Shown: positions 10,247 to 18,108 of the stretch, one piece after another | Layout of the letters: every line of letters starts with the position of its first letter | How positions within the stretch are numbered: the stretch's first letter is position 1 | Origin: Haplomitrium mnioides | Lineage: Eukaryota > Marchantiophyta > Haplomitriopsida > Calobryales | Length of the DNA: 23,877 nt | Direction: 5' to 3' | Assembly: GCA_049999725.1 (NCBI GenBank) | Contig: JBNGIS010003993.1 | Location: 1 to 23,877, forward strand | Notes under the pieces: generated by a model | What the model was told of the DNA's origin: nothing | What the model saw: only the letters and a program-made list of their open reading frames with translations | The model's database searches: none | Made by a program: the position numbers and the translations under genes

Positions 10247-11508
10247 TTCACGAAGCTATCTCCAATACAGTGGGTTATCCTTGATGAGTTGACCCACTAT
10301 GGCTGTTACAGGACAATTCCACACATCCGCCTAAATGCTGTAGGAGTTGGGCTTTGTCCCCTCTTCCTCAATTGCAACCTTTGTCTGTGCCTTCTAGGTT
10401 CCTCCTTGCTGATTTCGGACCTCTTTGAGAGTTTGTTCTGTCGCCTACTCTTCTTCTAGAGCTTCCAAAGCCTCCAATTGTCTCCTCACATGGTCTTGCT
10501 GCTTTGGGTAGAGCCATTTTGGATTATCCCTCTGATAATCCAAATCGTTGCAAGATGAGGTTGTTTGAGCCGCTCTGTTTGTGGATCTTCGCTCAGACTT
10601 CTTCTGGCTCATTTTCTTTGTCTTCGCCCCAGCTCTGGCGACTACTCGGAAACAATCTTCGGGAGTGGGAGTCTACCATCCTGGCAATTCTGCTTCCTCC
10701 TCCGTCTCTAATGATATCAAATTGACAGTTGCAAGGGGAGGAGGATTTGCGCTTGGACCAAGAGGAGCGTCGGGCCTTCGGTTAGGACAATTCACCGCCA
10801 CATGCCCCTCCTTCTTACATTGGAAGCACAAGAGAGGTGGATGACCATAACCACTCTTCCGTGGTTCCGGACAACTGGATGAAATGTGGCCAGGTTGGCC
10901 ACAATTCCAACATACCATGATTGTTGTCCGAGGTGGCCGATTGGCAGTCCATGGATTCACCGGCCCTCTGTTCCCTCCTGTAGGTATGCTGAGCATTGTC
11001 CGTGGTCCCCCACTGATTTGATACACCGTCTTAGAGGCTTCCTCCATGACATACACCACCTCTTCTCTCAAGTACTCTGGTGCTTTCTCCCTCACGTAAT
11101 GCACAACATTAGTGTCATTCGGACATTCCTAGAGGAAATGTCCATATTGCTTGTATTGGACACACCAGACTCCAACTCTCTTGGTTAGCAGGGGCCTGCC
11201 CTCTAGCTTGATTCCTACTAAAAGTATGTTCATCACCTCCATCTTGGTGCTCAGCTCCTCAATTCGATCCCTCCCCTTGGCTTCTTGCTTGACTCGGGTT
11301 CGGGTTTAGCTTTCTTGTATCTTGGTTTGCTGGCGCCCTTGCGGTGACTACTCTCATTGGTCTGCTTCTTCTTCTTTTTCTTCCTTCTAGATGTTCTGTC
11401 CTCCTATGAGCTGCTACTATTGGCCTCATTCTCGCTTTCCGAGGAGGACTCAGAACTCTGATCCGTTTCCCTGTTACTGTCCGAGGTGTCCAAAGAGTCA
11501 TTAGAGTC
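10247..11508 (-). pseudogene. Gypsy A gag, C-terminal part with zinc knuckles
   Basis: Gag is the RNA-binding structural protein. It begins in mid-protein with a Ser/Asp/Glu-rich stretch (NDSLDTSDSNRETD type) and then a Lys-rich one. A shift of frame near 11275 follows. Two perfect CCHC knuckles are present: CWNCGQPGHISSSC (10871-10912) and CFQCKKEGHVAVNC (10787-10828). A third, upstream copy at 11123-11164 reads CVQYKQYGHFL-stop-EC, with Tyr for the second Cys and TAG for an expected residue. Between 10673 and 10247 the same frame holds KWLYPKQQDHVRRQLEALEALEEE and at least five TAG codons. The N-terminal gag domain is missing, lost with the rest of the 5' LTR. Confidence 0.85.
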
Positions 11509-11542
11509 ATTCTGCCTTAGTGCTCCATATCACTAGCTGACA
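11509..11542 (-). repeat. Residual 5' LTR end of gypsy A (34 bp)
   Basis: On the minus strand TGTCAGCTAGTGATATGG and the next 16 bases match the inner 3' LTR end at 6384-6417 at 30 of 34 positions. The match stops abruptly at the gag coding sequence. Outside it lies the right ATAAA copy. A deletion has therefore removed almost all of the 5' LTR, the primer binding site and the N-terminal gag, leaving only the outermost LTR bases. Confidence 0.82.
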
Positions 11543-11547
11543 ATAAA
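11543..11547. repeat. Target-site duplication of gypsy A, right copy
   Basis: ATAAA, identical to 3004-3008, directly abuts the terminal bases of gypsy A. Copia-1 RT coding sequence follows at once. Confidence 0.9.
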
Positions 11548-11720
11548 CAATGTGCTATATCTTTATTAATGAAGTTTAAGGTGAGCATCTCAGCCTTGAA
11601 TCTTTTATACCAGATTCTTTTGCTCTATTTGAGGCCATACATAGAGCGTAGCATTTTTATTGCAAAGGTTGTCCTGTACGTATTTTTCTAAGTTTATTAG
11701 ATACATCTATTTCAATGTCC
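11548..11720 (-). pseudogene. Copia-1 RT, segment upstream of the gypsy A insertion
   Basis: The minus strand codes FAIKMLRSMYGLK, then TAG (family Gln; 11625-11639 codes YGLK-stop), then RIWYKRF. NFINKDIAHCL ends exactly at the insertion. This matches the copia RT segment LxRSLYGLKQ...WY that lies just before the YVDD box, which resumes at 3003. Upstream, IDVSNKLRKIR resembles the loop before that motif but is one frame off. The piece belongs to the same gene as 1983-3008. Confidence 0.88.
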
Positions 11721-12029
11721 TTTATTGTGTGCAGCATATTTATTGGTTTTTGCCTCTTCCAATGCTCAGTAGGAGCTCAGCTGGGTAATCCATTAGTTGT
11801 AGGTCAATAATCATTGTGTATGAGTAGTACATCCATTATATGCTAGAGAGTAGGTCCTAACTTGTTATAGTATTCCATATAGTGCTTAATAGAAGCCTCA
11901 TTGGAGTATCTATCAACTATAGGTTGATCAACTATGTGTAGCATACTATTAGCATGTTGGTCTATAGGTCCTACTTTCCTCACTACTACAACAAACTTGT
12001 GTTCGGTTTGTGAAATGCACTGAGAATTA
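11721..12029 (-). other. Junction between copia-1 and gypsy B, unresolved
   Basis: One minus-strand frame is nearly open and includes FVVVVRKVGPIDQHANSM and MLHIVDQPIVDRYSNEAS. The first resembles the end of a gypsy RNase H (VVVRKG...HADxLSR), which would fit gypsy B with its RT-RNase H middle deleted. The match is too short to be sure. A closer-in segment with HWKRQKPINMLHTIK is unassigned. The copia/gypsy B breakpoint lies somewhere here. Confidence 0.35.
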
Positions 12030-12800
12030 TTAGCTAGAATTGTAGTAGTAGCAACCCCAATGAGTTATGATCATTGTTAAAGGCCTAGAGTAAAGATGAA
12101 TGTCAATCTGGTCATATCTTGGAAACCCATCTTTGAAATTGTAGGATTCATGTCCAACAACATTGTCAAGAATGGTGTCTATGAAAGGTATGGGAAAGTG
12201 CTCGAGAGTCGTCGCCACATTTAGGCCTTTGAAATCTCCACAAATGCAAACTGATCCATCCCATTTTGGAACAACTACAATTGGAGAAATGATATATACG
12301 TTCAACATTTATGAAATGTCTTTTTGGACCAATTCAAAATATTTAGAATTCAGACAATAAGGTCACATGCAATTTGGTTTGGCATCCGGACGGAGTTGAA
12401 TCTTATAGTAGAATATAGAGAGAGGGATGTCTGTCATTTCATCATACTTCCTGGCAAAGATATCAATGTATTGATGAACCAGATTAAGGAAGAGAGTTTG
12501 GTCCTTCGCTGAGAGGCAATCATAGACTTTAAGACTTTTACGTTGTTTAAGAATGATAGGAAGGTCCGCAAAAGTTACCTCGGCTAGATTACAAGAAGGA
12601 AAGAGAATGCAAAAGAAGTTAGATTCATCCAAAGAGTCATCTTCATTGATCCAAAATTGGTCATTAGTGTGGACTATGGATAAGTCATGGAAATTATTGT
12701 GAAGTTTCTGAATTGATACAACTGGTGTATGTGTATACAATGAAAGGACAATGCGATTGGTGGGAGGACCAATAGTTAGAGTTCCAACAAAAAAAGTCCA
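12030..12800 (-). pseudogene. Gypsy B RT remnant
   Basis: This is part of a second, different Ty3/gypsy pol. One minus-strand frame runs from before RT (VVSIQKLHNNFHDL, then YIDIFARKYDEMTDIP) into RT: YIISPIVVVPKWDGS, then VCICGDFKGLNVATT, FPIPFIDTILDNVVG and KDGFPRYDQIDIH. The first catalytic Asp is in KDGF. A single in-frame TGA (12363-12365) splits it. It stops after THWG, where the family continues towards MPFGL, so the C-terminal half of RT is deleted. Similarity fades above about 12800, where the copia C LTR is expected. It differs clearly from gypsy A in sequence. Confidence 0.85.
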
Positions 12801-13261
12801 TCTGCGCGCAACTCTACTTCAACTAGAGATGGTCAAAAAGTAAAGGATATATTATAATCCGTTAGGCTCGGACCCGGACGTGGCGACACATGTCCCGTTC
12901 ATTAGCAGTTTGCTTCCAAGTACAATGATATTTTAATGCATTTAGTATACTCACTGTTCAATGATGTTTTAGATAAATATTCAAGGTTTTCATGTAGTAA
13001 GATGATTAGGCTAACATAACATTAGTCTTTAACCTATGATTAGATTATATGATTAGGATTAGGGTTAGTGCTAATCCTATGTGATTAGCATATCACCTTA
13101 TAATCCTATTACTTTTGTACACACACATATGATTAGGTGATATATATGAGATTGCGAGATTGAGGAGAGAGAAGAGAAGGAGAAGAAGAGTTGATGCTTG
13201 ATTACACATACTTGTTCCCACATTCTTCATTTGGACTGCATGAGCTAATAGGCTTAACATT
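12801..13261 (+). repeat. Probable 5' LTR of copia C (start unresolved)
   Basis: The sequence before the primer binding site is AT-rich, with repeated ATTAGG/CCTAAT motifs around 13005-13140 and a TATA-like GATATATATGAG near 13139. It ends GGCTTAACA. This composition and position fit a short Retrofit/Ale-type LTR ending at about 13258-13265. The left end cannot be fixed because the 3' LTR of the element is not in the window. Confidence 0.5.
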
Positions 13262-13282
13262 CAACACGTTATCAGCACGAGA
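13262..13282 (+). other. Primer binding site of copia C
   Basis: CAACACGTTATCAGCACGAG follows the LTR end. From memory, ACACGTTATCAGCACGA recurs at this position in plant Retrofit/Ale-type copia elements. I do not assign the tRNA. Confidence 0.65.
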
Positions 13283-15894
13283 GTAGCTCCGTAATTTTTT
13301 TTTTTGAATCACCTTCTTCCTATGAACTGCACATTTTTTTTTCTTTCAAACTCTCACTGCTCAGAGTTTTCAAATTCTTAAAATACAATATTATATTATA
13401 TTATATTATTGAAGAAGATTTCTTGAAGAATAGGAGCAAATTTGAAAATTTTGAAGAAACCAGGGACAATTGGTGTTGCCTGAGGGAGGAATCAAGGTCG
13501 CCCAAGGGAGGCTATCCTTTGCACACAAGAATCACGAGATTTCATCAAGAATTGGAGGAGCTGTCAAGCAAATTGCATTTTTCTGTTTTTCCCAGATTCT
13601 TCACCATTCTTGAGGAATTTTGGATCAAACTGATCATCAAGTTGTGCGCATTCAAATTCTGAGCACACAACAATTCGAATCAAGTGATTTTATCAAGAAT
13701 CAAGCAAGCAATCTTCAAATTTCAAACGACTAAAATCCTGAAGAAAATTCAAACACGAAGAGGAAGCGCGCCGTATCGGTGACATATCGGTGTTTTGACA
13801 CTAATTGAACTTTTTCAAAGGGTCATCAAGGTGTGGAAGCAGTTATACATCACTATTTTGACTTTGATAAAGTTTGAAAGTTCAACACTGATTCTGAAAG
13901 TTCGAAAGGGTGCAGCTGAAGAGATTTTAAAAGTTCGAAGCATATTTATTGAAGTGACGACTTATCATTATTTTTTCAAAAGTTCGAATCTATTCATTCG
14001 ATAAACTTTGGAAGTTTGAATCTCCTTTTTCATTGATTGGATCAGTGCTTCATCACTCTTTCAGATTTATTATATTCTATTCAAAGAGCTTCTTGAAAGG
14101 CAGAAAGGCGATTTGGTTCTATTTTGGAAAATTTTCTATATTTTATTGAAAGTTCAAAGAATTTTTTCAGTGACACGGGAAAGTTCAAAAGGCATAAGCA
14201 GACCAAAGTGGCTTTTTATTGCTGTTTCGGCAATTTGGAGAAAAACAAGTTATAAAACTATTCTAGCTTGGAGAGGAAGCCACCCCTGTCTATTTTTCTA
14301 AGCCTATTCTACACTGTCATGTGTCACATGCTGAATGGAGATGTTAGAGCCAAACCTCACCATCAGATGCAAGGAGTGAGGGGGTCTCTCTAATAGTAAT
14401 CGTTGAAGGAGTTACGAGTGAGAACTATTAATACTATTATCGATTTTTGCCAGTTTGCTTATGGGATTATTTGCAAGTCACTCATGAAGCAACACTAGCC
14501 ACAGTACTAGAGCTATTCTCTGAAGCACCGCAAGTTACACCGAGCCTATTAACTCGGCCGAACCTACTAGATTACTTGCTGAAGTTGGTTTAATTCGCCG
14601 AAGCTACCAGATGCAATCCCGTACCTGCTAAGTTCACCGAACCTGTATAAAGAAACTCCCAAAGCACCATTTTATCCCCGAACCTAAACATTCAACCGAA
14701 CCTAACTATTCGTGAAGGGGGAGAGTTTTGATTCTTTCAATCAATCTTTATACGTTCTAATTGATCTTATTTTCAAATCTGATTACACAAAAAGGATCGC
14801 TTGATCCTAGAAAACAATCTTACTGTTCATTTTTACATTTTGGTTGAGAAATAACATCACAGTGACCTTTTCAATTTTTGGTCTTCTTAAGTGACATAGC
14901 ATAACATTCATGTTATGCAATTGACTATTCCAGAGCATGAATTCTCATTTTTGATTTACAATTGGAGTCATAAATACACAGAACTATCTTCTAAGAGCTG
15001 AATTCTAGAATCTGACTTGTACAATTGACATTCAAATCTTTGACATACCCATGTACTCTGAATTTGTCAATTGAACATTTCTGGGACCTTGCAAGAGTTT
15101 ATCTGTCTGATTGAACTTATAATACACTTTCTGACTGTTCAACATAGGTCTATACACCTGTACTGCCATTCATGTAAGTTGTTACTCTGTTTTCATATAA
15201 TTACAAAATCTCAGATTGACATCAGCACAGTAAACAACACCTGACAAGTGAGATTTTGACAGTATCTGATACAAATACATTCTTGATTAACTCTCAACAT
15301 GCAACTTCATTGTAAGCACAGCTAAATCTATAAGTGTAAAAAGATTAGCTATTGCTGTATCTATACTTTAGAGTTTAATTTTTACAGAGTATCCACTATT
15401 ATTATACCTTTGAGAGGAGACTGACCAGTTGTCTCAATAATCTATTGAGATTTTGAGAAGATCACAACTAGTCCACAATGTTTCCTTATCAATACAATGT
15501 ATTCTCAGATAACATATTCAGAAGTTTTCAGAAATATCTACTTTCCCTAAGTGATTCAAGAATTCAGAGAACCAGTTTGCACATTCAAGAATATTACATC
15601 AACTTCTGCATACTATATCTGAAAACTGAGGCTACATCAACATTTGGAATATTGTGAAGATATAGAGGAGGCTTATTGCTGATATTTCCAACTGTTTTCT
15701 GAAAGATTAGAAGATCAACAACTTGCTTGTAGTGAGCATAACAGGGACTATACTTCACATATAACTTCTGTTATACAAAACTGCTTTATCTGTTGTTCTC
15801 CAGAGTTGCAAAGAGTTTAACATTTTGAATTTTCTGCATTTTGATAAATCTTTTATTTATCTTCCAACCTTCAAAACTCTTCTGCATTCTAAAA
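13283..15894 (+). other. Long untranslated leader of copia C
   Basis: These 2.6 kb lie between primer binding site and gag start. Short open frames (up to 79 codons, 13423-13662) carry no motif. The stretch contains a cluster of AAAGTTCGAA-like motifs, four CGAACCT motifs between about 14550 and 14710, a 9-bp inverted repeat GCATAACAT/ATGTTATGC (14899-14918), and a purine run GAAGGGGGAGAG near 14716. Copia leaders are usually a few hundred bp or less, so an unrecognised insertion or an acquired segment is possible. No second element could be identified in it. Confidence 0.5.
13873..14191 (+). repeat. Cluster of AAAGTTCGAA motifs
   Basis: Exact AAAGTTCGAA occurs at 13897, 13930 and 13979. Variants GAAAGTTCAA or GGAAGTTTGAA occur near 13876, 14008, 14148 and 14179. 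Seven copies in about 310 bp is unlikely by chance in this composition. GAA-2-TTC is half of a heat-shock element, but the next GAA is abutting rather than spaced by two bases. Confidence 0.6.
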
Positions 15895-16920
15895 ATGGAA
15901 AAATTAAACTTTAAATAGTTGACCATTGAAGAAGACAACTATCTCTCTTGGTCACTGGATGCAGCAGCCCATTTGGTTTCCAAGGGATTGCAGACCACAA
16001 TCTTGACAGATGAGGATAAAACATTACAACAGAAAGCCCAAGCCTTGGTCTTCTTGAGGCACCATCTATTTGATTCTCTCAAAATACAGTATCTGAATGA
16101 GAGTAATCCCAAAATTCTCTGGGATAACTTGAAAGAAAGATTTGACCACACAAACAATACATCTACCTAATGCAAGGCATGATTGAGTCAATCTAAGAGT
16201 TCAAGATTTTTCTTCTATTTCCAAATATAATAGTGAATTGTTCAGAATAACATCTCAACTAACATTATGTGGACATCGAGTTTCTCAAGAAGAACAAATT
16301 GAGAAAACATTATCCACGTTTCATTCAACCAACATGATTCTATCTGCACAGTACAAAAACATGAATTTCTCTACTTATTCTAAACTTATAGCCTATTTAC
16401 TATTAGCAGAGAAACATGAGGATTTGATTTACTGATGAAGAATTCCAAAGTAAGACCCCTAGGTACCCTACCTCAAAATCCTACACCTGAAGCTCATTAT
16501 TCCAAGCCTACACATAACAGAGGTATGTCTAGAACAAGGGCCAGATATGGTTCCTTCAGACAGAATTCTCAAAGGGGTAAAGCTTCTATGAATGGCAAGA
16601 ATCAGCACTTCAAGGGGAGAGGAAGGGGCATGGGTAATTCTGCACGTTTCTATCCAAGAGGAAGAAGAGGAGGCAAGAATACATACAATAACAAAAACCA
16701 GCCATCCTCAAGCAATACAAGAGGACCAATTGTTTGCAATAGATGTGGGACCATCGGGCATACTACTAAAGTTTGCAGAATCCCAACACATTTGGTCGCG
16801 TTCTATGCTAAAGACAAAAGCCAGAAAGCGGCAACAAAGAATCATAGGGTCCTTATGGAACAAATTGATACCATTAGCGATTATATTGATAAGAAAGAGG
16901 ATATTGGTACACATTATGAA
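15895..16920 (+). pseudogene. Copia C gag (decayed)
   Basis: This is the structural RNA-binding protein. The start is ATG at 15895 (MEKLNFK, then TAG, then LTIEEDNYLSWSLDAAAHL), aligning with the NYLSWxLDA start of Retrofit-type gag. FLRHHLFDSLKIQYL and WDNLKERFDH follow. A frame shift near 16165 leads to LRVQDFSSISKYNSELFRI, LTLCGHRVSQEEQIEKTLST and YSKLIAYLLLAEKHEDLI, and another near 16435 to MKNSKVRPLG. An Arg/Gly/Asn-rich stretch follows, then a perfect CCHC knuckle, CNRCGTIGHTTKVC (16735-16776), with RIPTHLVAFY after it as in the family. The last coding part (HYEIEG) runs without a break into integrase sequence in another frame. Confidence 0.9.
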
Positions 16921-17520
16921 ATTGAAGGCTGGATTTCCAGAATGTCCAATAAAAGTCCTACGAGTTGATAATGCAAGGGAGTTTACATCCAAAACTTTTG
17001 ATGACTTTTGCATGACTATGGGTGTTGATACCCAATACTTTGTGGCACATGTCCATTTTCAAAATGGAATAGCCGAAAGAGTTATACGCAACATTCAAAT
17101 GATTGCTAGGCCTATGTTAATGCAGACCAATTTACCGATTTCTGCATGAGGCCATGCAGTACTACATGTTGCATCATTATTAAAATATCAACCATCAGCT
17201 TTTAATTCATTATCACCTCACCAACTTGCCTATGGTCAGATGCCAGACTTATCCCATTTGCAAGTTTTTGGTTGTCAAGTCTTAATTCTGATTATGGGAC
17301 CGAAAAAGACTAAAATAGGACCTTAGAGGCAAAAAGGAATTTATGTGGGATATGACTCACTGTCTATTACACGATATCTGGAACCATCCACAGCTGATAT
17401 GTTTCAAGCCAGATTAGCTGATTGCCATTTCTATGAGGATATATTTCCATCTTTTTTTGAAGATAAAAATTCTTCTTTACCAAAAAACTCCAATGGGAGA
17501 ATATATCCATTATATGGATA
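16921..17520 (+). pseudogene. Copia C integrase, C-terminal part (decayed)
   Basis: The integrase core begins abruptly with MKLKAGFPECPIKVLRVDNA. The second catalytic Asp is at 16967 (VDNAREFTSKTFDDF), and Glu in NGIAERVIRN lies exactly 35 residues later, so these two members of DD35E are intact. The HHCC finger and the first Asp are missing. LMQTNLPISA is followed by TGA (family Trp), then GHAVLHVASLL, HQLAYGQMPDLSHLQVFG, GIYVGYDSLSITRYLEP and FQARLADCHFYEDIFP, all typical of the Retrofit lineage. TAG codons replace expected Gln near 17323 and one further site near 17518. Confidence 0.9.
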
Positions 17521-18108
17521 GATCAAAGAACAGGGCAAGGTGAGGATGAGGTCAACAGACTTCTTCACTTGGCTAAAATAGTCAAACAATTGCCAAATTC
17601 TTTTAATGAAATTGCAAAGGTAACTAGGTCATATATTCTTGCGGTGAATATTCCTGCAAGAATTCAGGATATTTCAAAACCAACAGTTGACCAAGTACTA
17701 AGGAAAAAGAGAGGATGCTATCTTGGCTCAAAAGACTCTCAACATAGGCAAAAAGTTTTGACTAAGAGAACTACATTCTCTGCTGATGTCATGAAAGCAT
17801 CTTCGTCTACAACATTACTATCTCAGCCGACTATTTCCTTATTGGAATACCCTGATAATCAAGAGATCTCGATCCACTATATGGATATAGAGGTTATATG
17901 GCAAAGAGAGTGTGTAGATGTTGATGACCATTTCACATTCCTTGTTTCATAGACTATATCTGATACACCACCTGATCCTAGATCTGTCAAAGAAGCTATG
18001 GATAGTTCTAAGCGGATAGAGTGGAAAAAGGCAATGGATTCAGAACTTGATTCCATGATACAAAGGAAGGCATTTGGACCTTTAGTCCCTATTCCCTCTT
18101 ATGCTAAT
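17521..18108 (+). pseudogene. Copia C integrase-RT linker and RT start
   Basis: The frame 17569-17952 continues past one TAG. It contains NSFNEIAKVTRSYILAVNIP, VLRKKRGCYLGSKD and ISIHYMDIEVIWQRECVDVD, which follow the family's linker order (KVTKSHIPA, KRGRPxGSKD, ISINY...W). RT begins with RIEWKKAMDSELDSMIQRK and AFGPLVPIPSYAN, and stops there. The family continues with PVGYKWVF. The break is the left end of the gypsy D LTR. The RT catalytic part is not in the window. Confidence 0.85.

Larger units (their letters stand above)
3009..11542 (-). mobile_element. Gypsy A, Ty3/gypsy LTR retrotransposon (nested, decayed)
   Basis: An 8.5-kb minus-strand element bounded by TGTCA and TGACA with an ATAAA target duplication. 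On the minus strand the order is a 34-base 5' LTR fragment, gag with CCHC zinc knuckles, protease, RT, RNase H, integrase, polypurine tract and 3' LTR. RT-RNase H before integrase defines Ty3/gypsy. Gag-protease lies in one frame, a short acidic linker in a second and pol in a third, so indels have accumulated. I count roughly 15 in-frame stop codons, most of them TAG or TGA at positions where the family has Gln, Arg or Trp. The element cannot be autonomous now: its 5' LTR, primer binding site and first part of gag are deleted. Confidence 0.92.
12801..18108 (+). mobile_element. Copia C, Retrofit/Ale-type Ty1/copia element (decayed, interrupted)
   Basis: A plus-strand element with probable 5' LTR, primer binding site, 2.6-kb leader, gag of the UBN2/Retrofit kind, integrase and the linker into RT. 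Integrase precedes RT, as in copia. Protease and the N-terminal half of integrase are deleted. The RT region is cut at 18108 by gypsy D, and its continuation, with the 3' LTR, should lie to the right of the window. Confidence 0.8.

Noticed and set aside
14716-14727. GAAGGGGGAGAG as a polypurine tract of another plus-strand element
   Set aside because: No pol remnant lies upstream on that strand and no LTR start TG follows directly.
14899-14918. GCATAACAT/ATGTTATGC inverted repeat as a regulatory site or terminator
   Set aside because: A single 9-bp inverted repeat in AT-rich sequence is expected by chance at this scale and has no supporting context.
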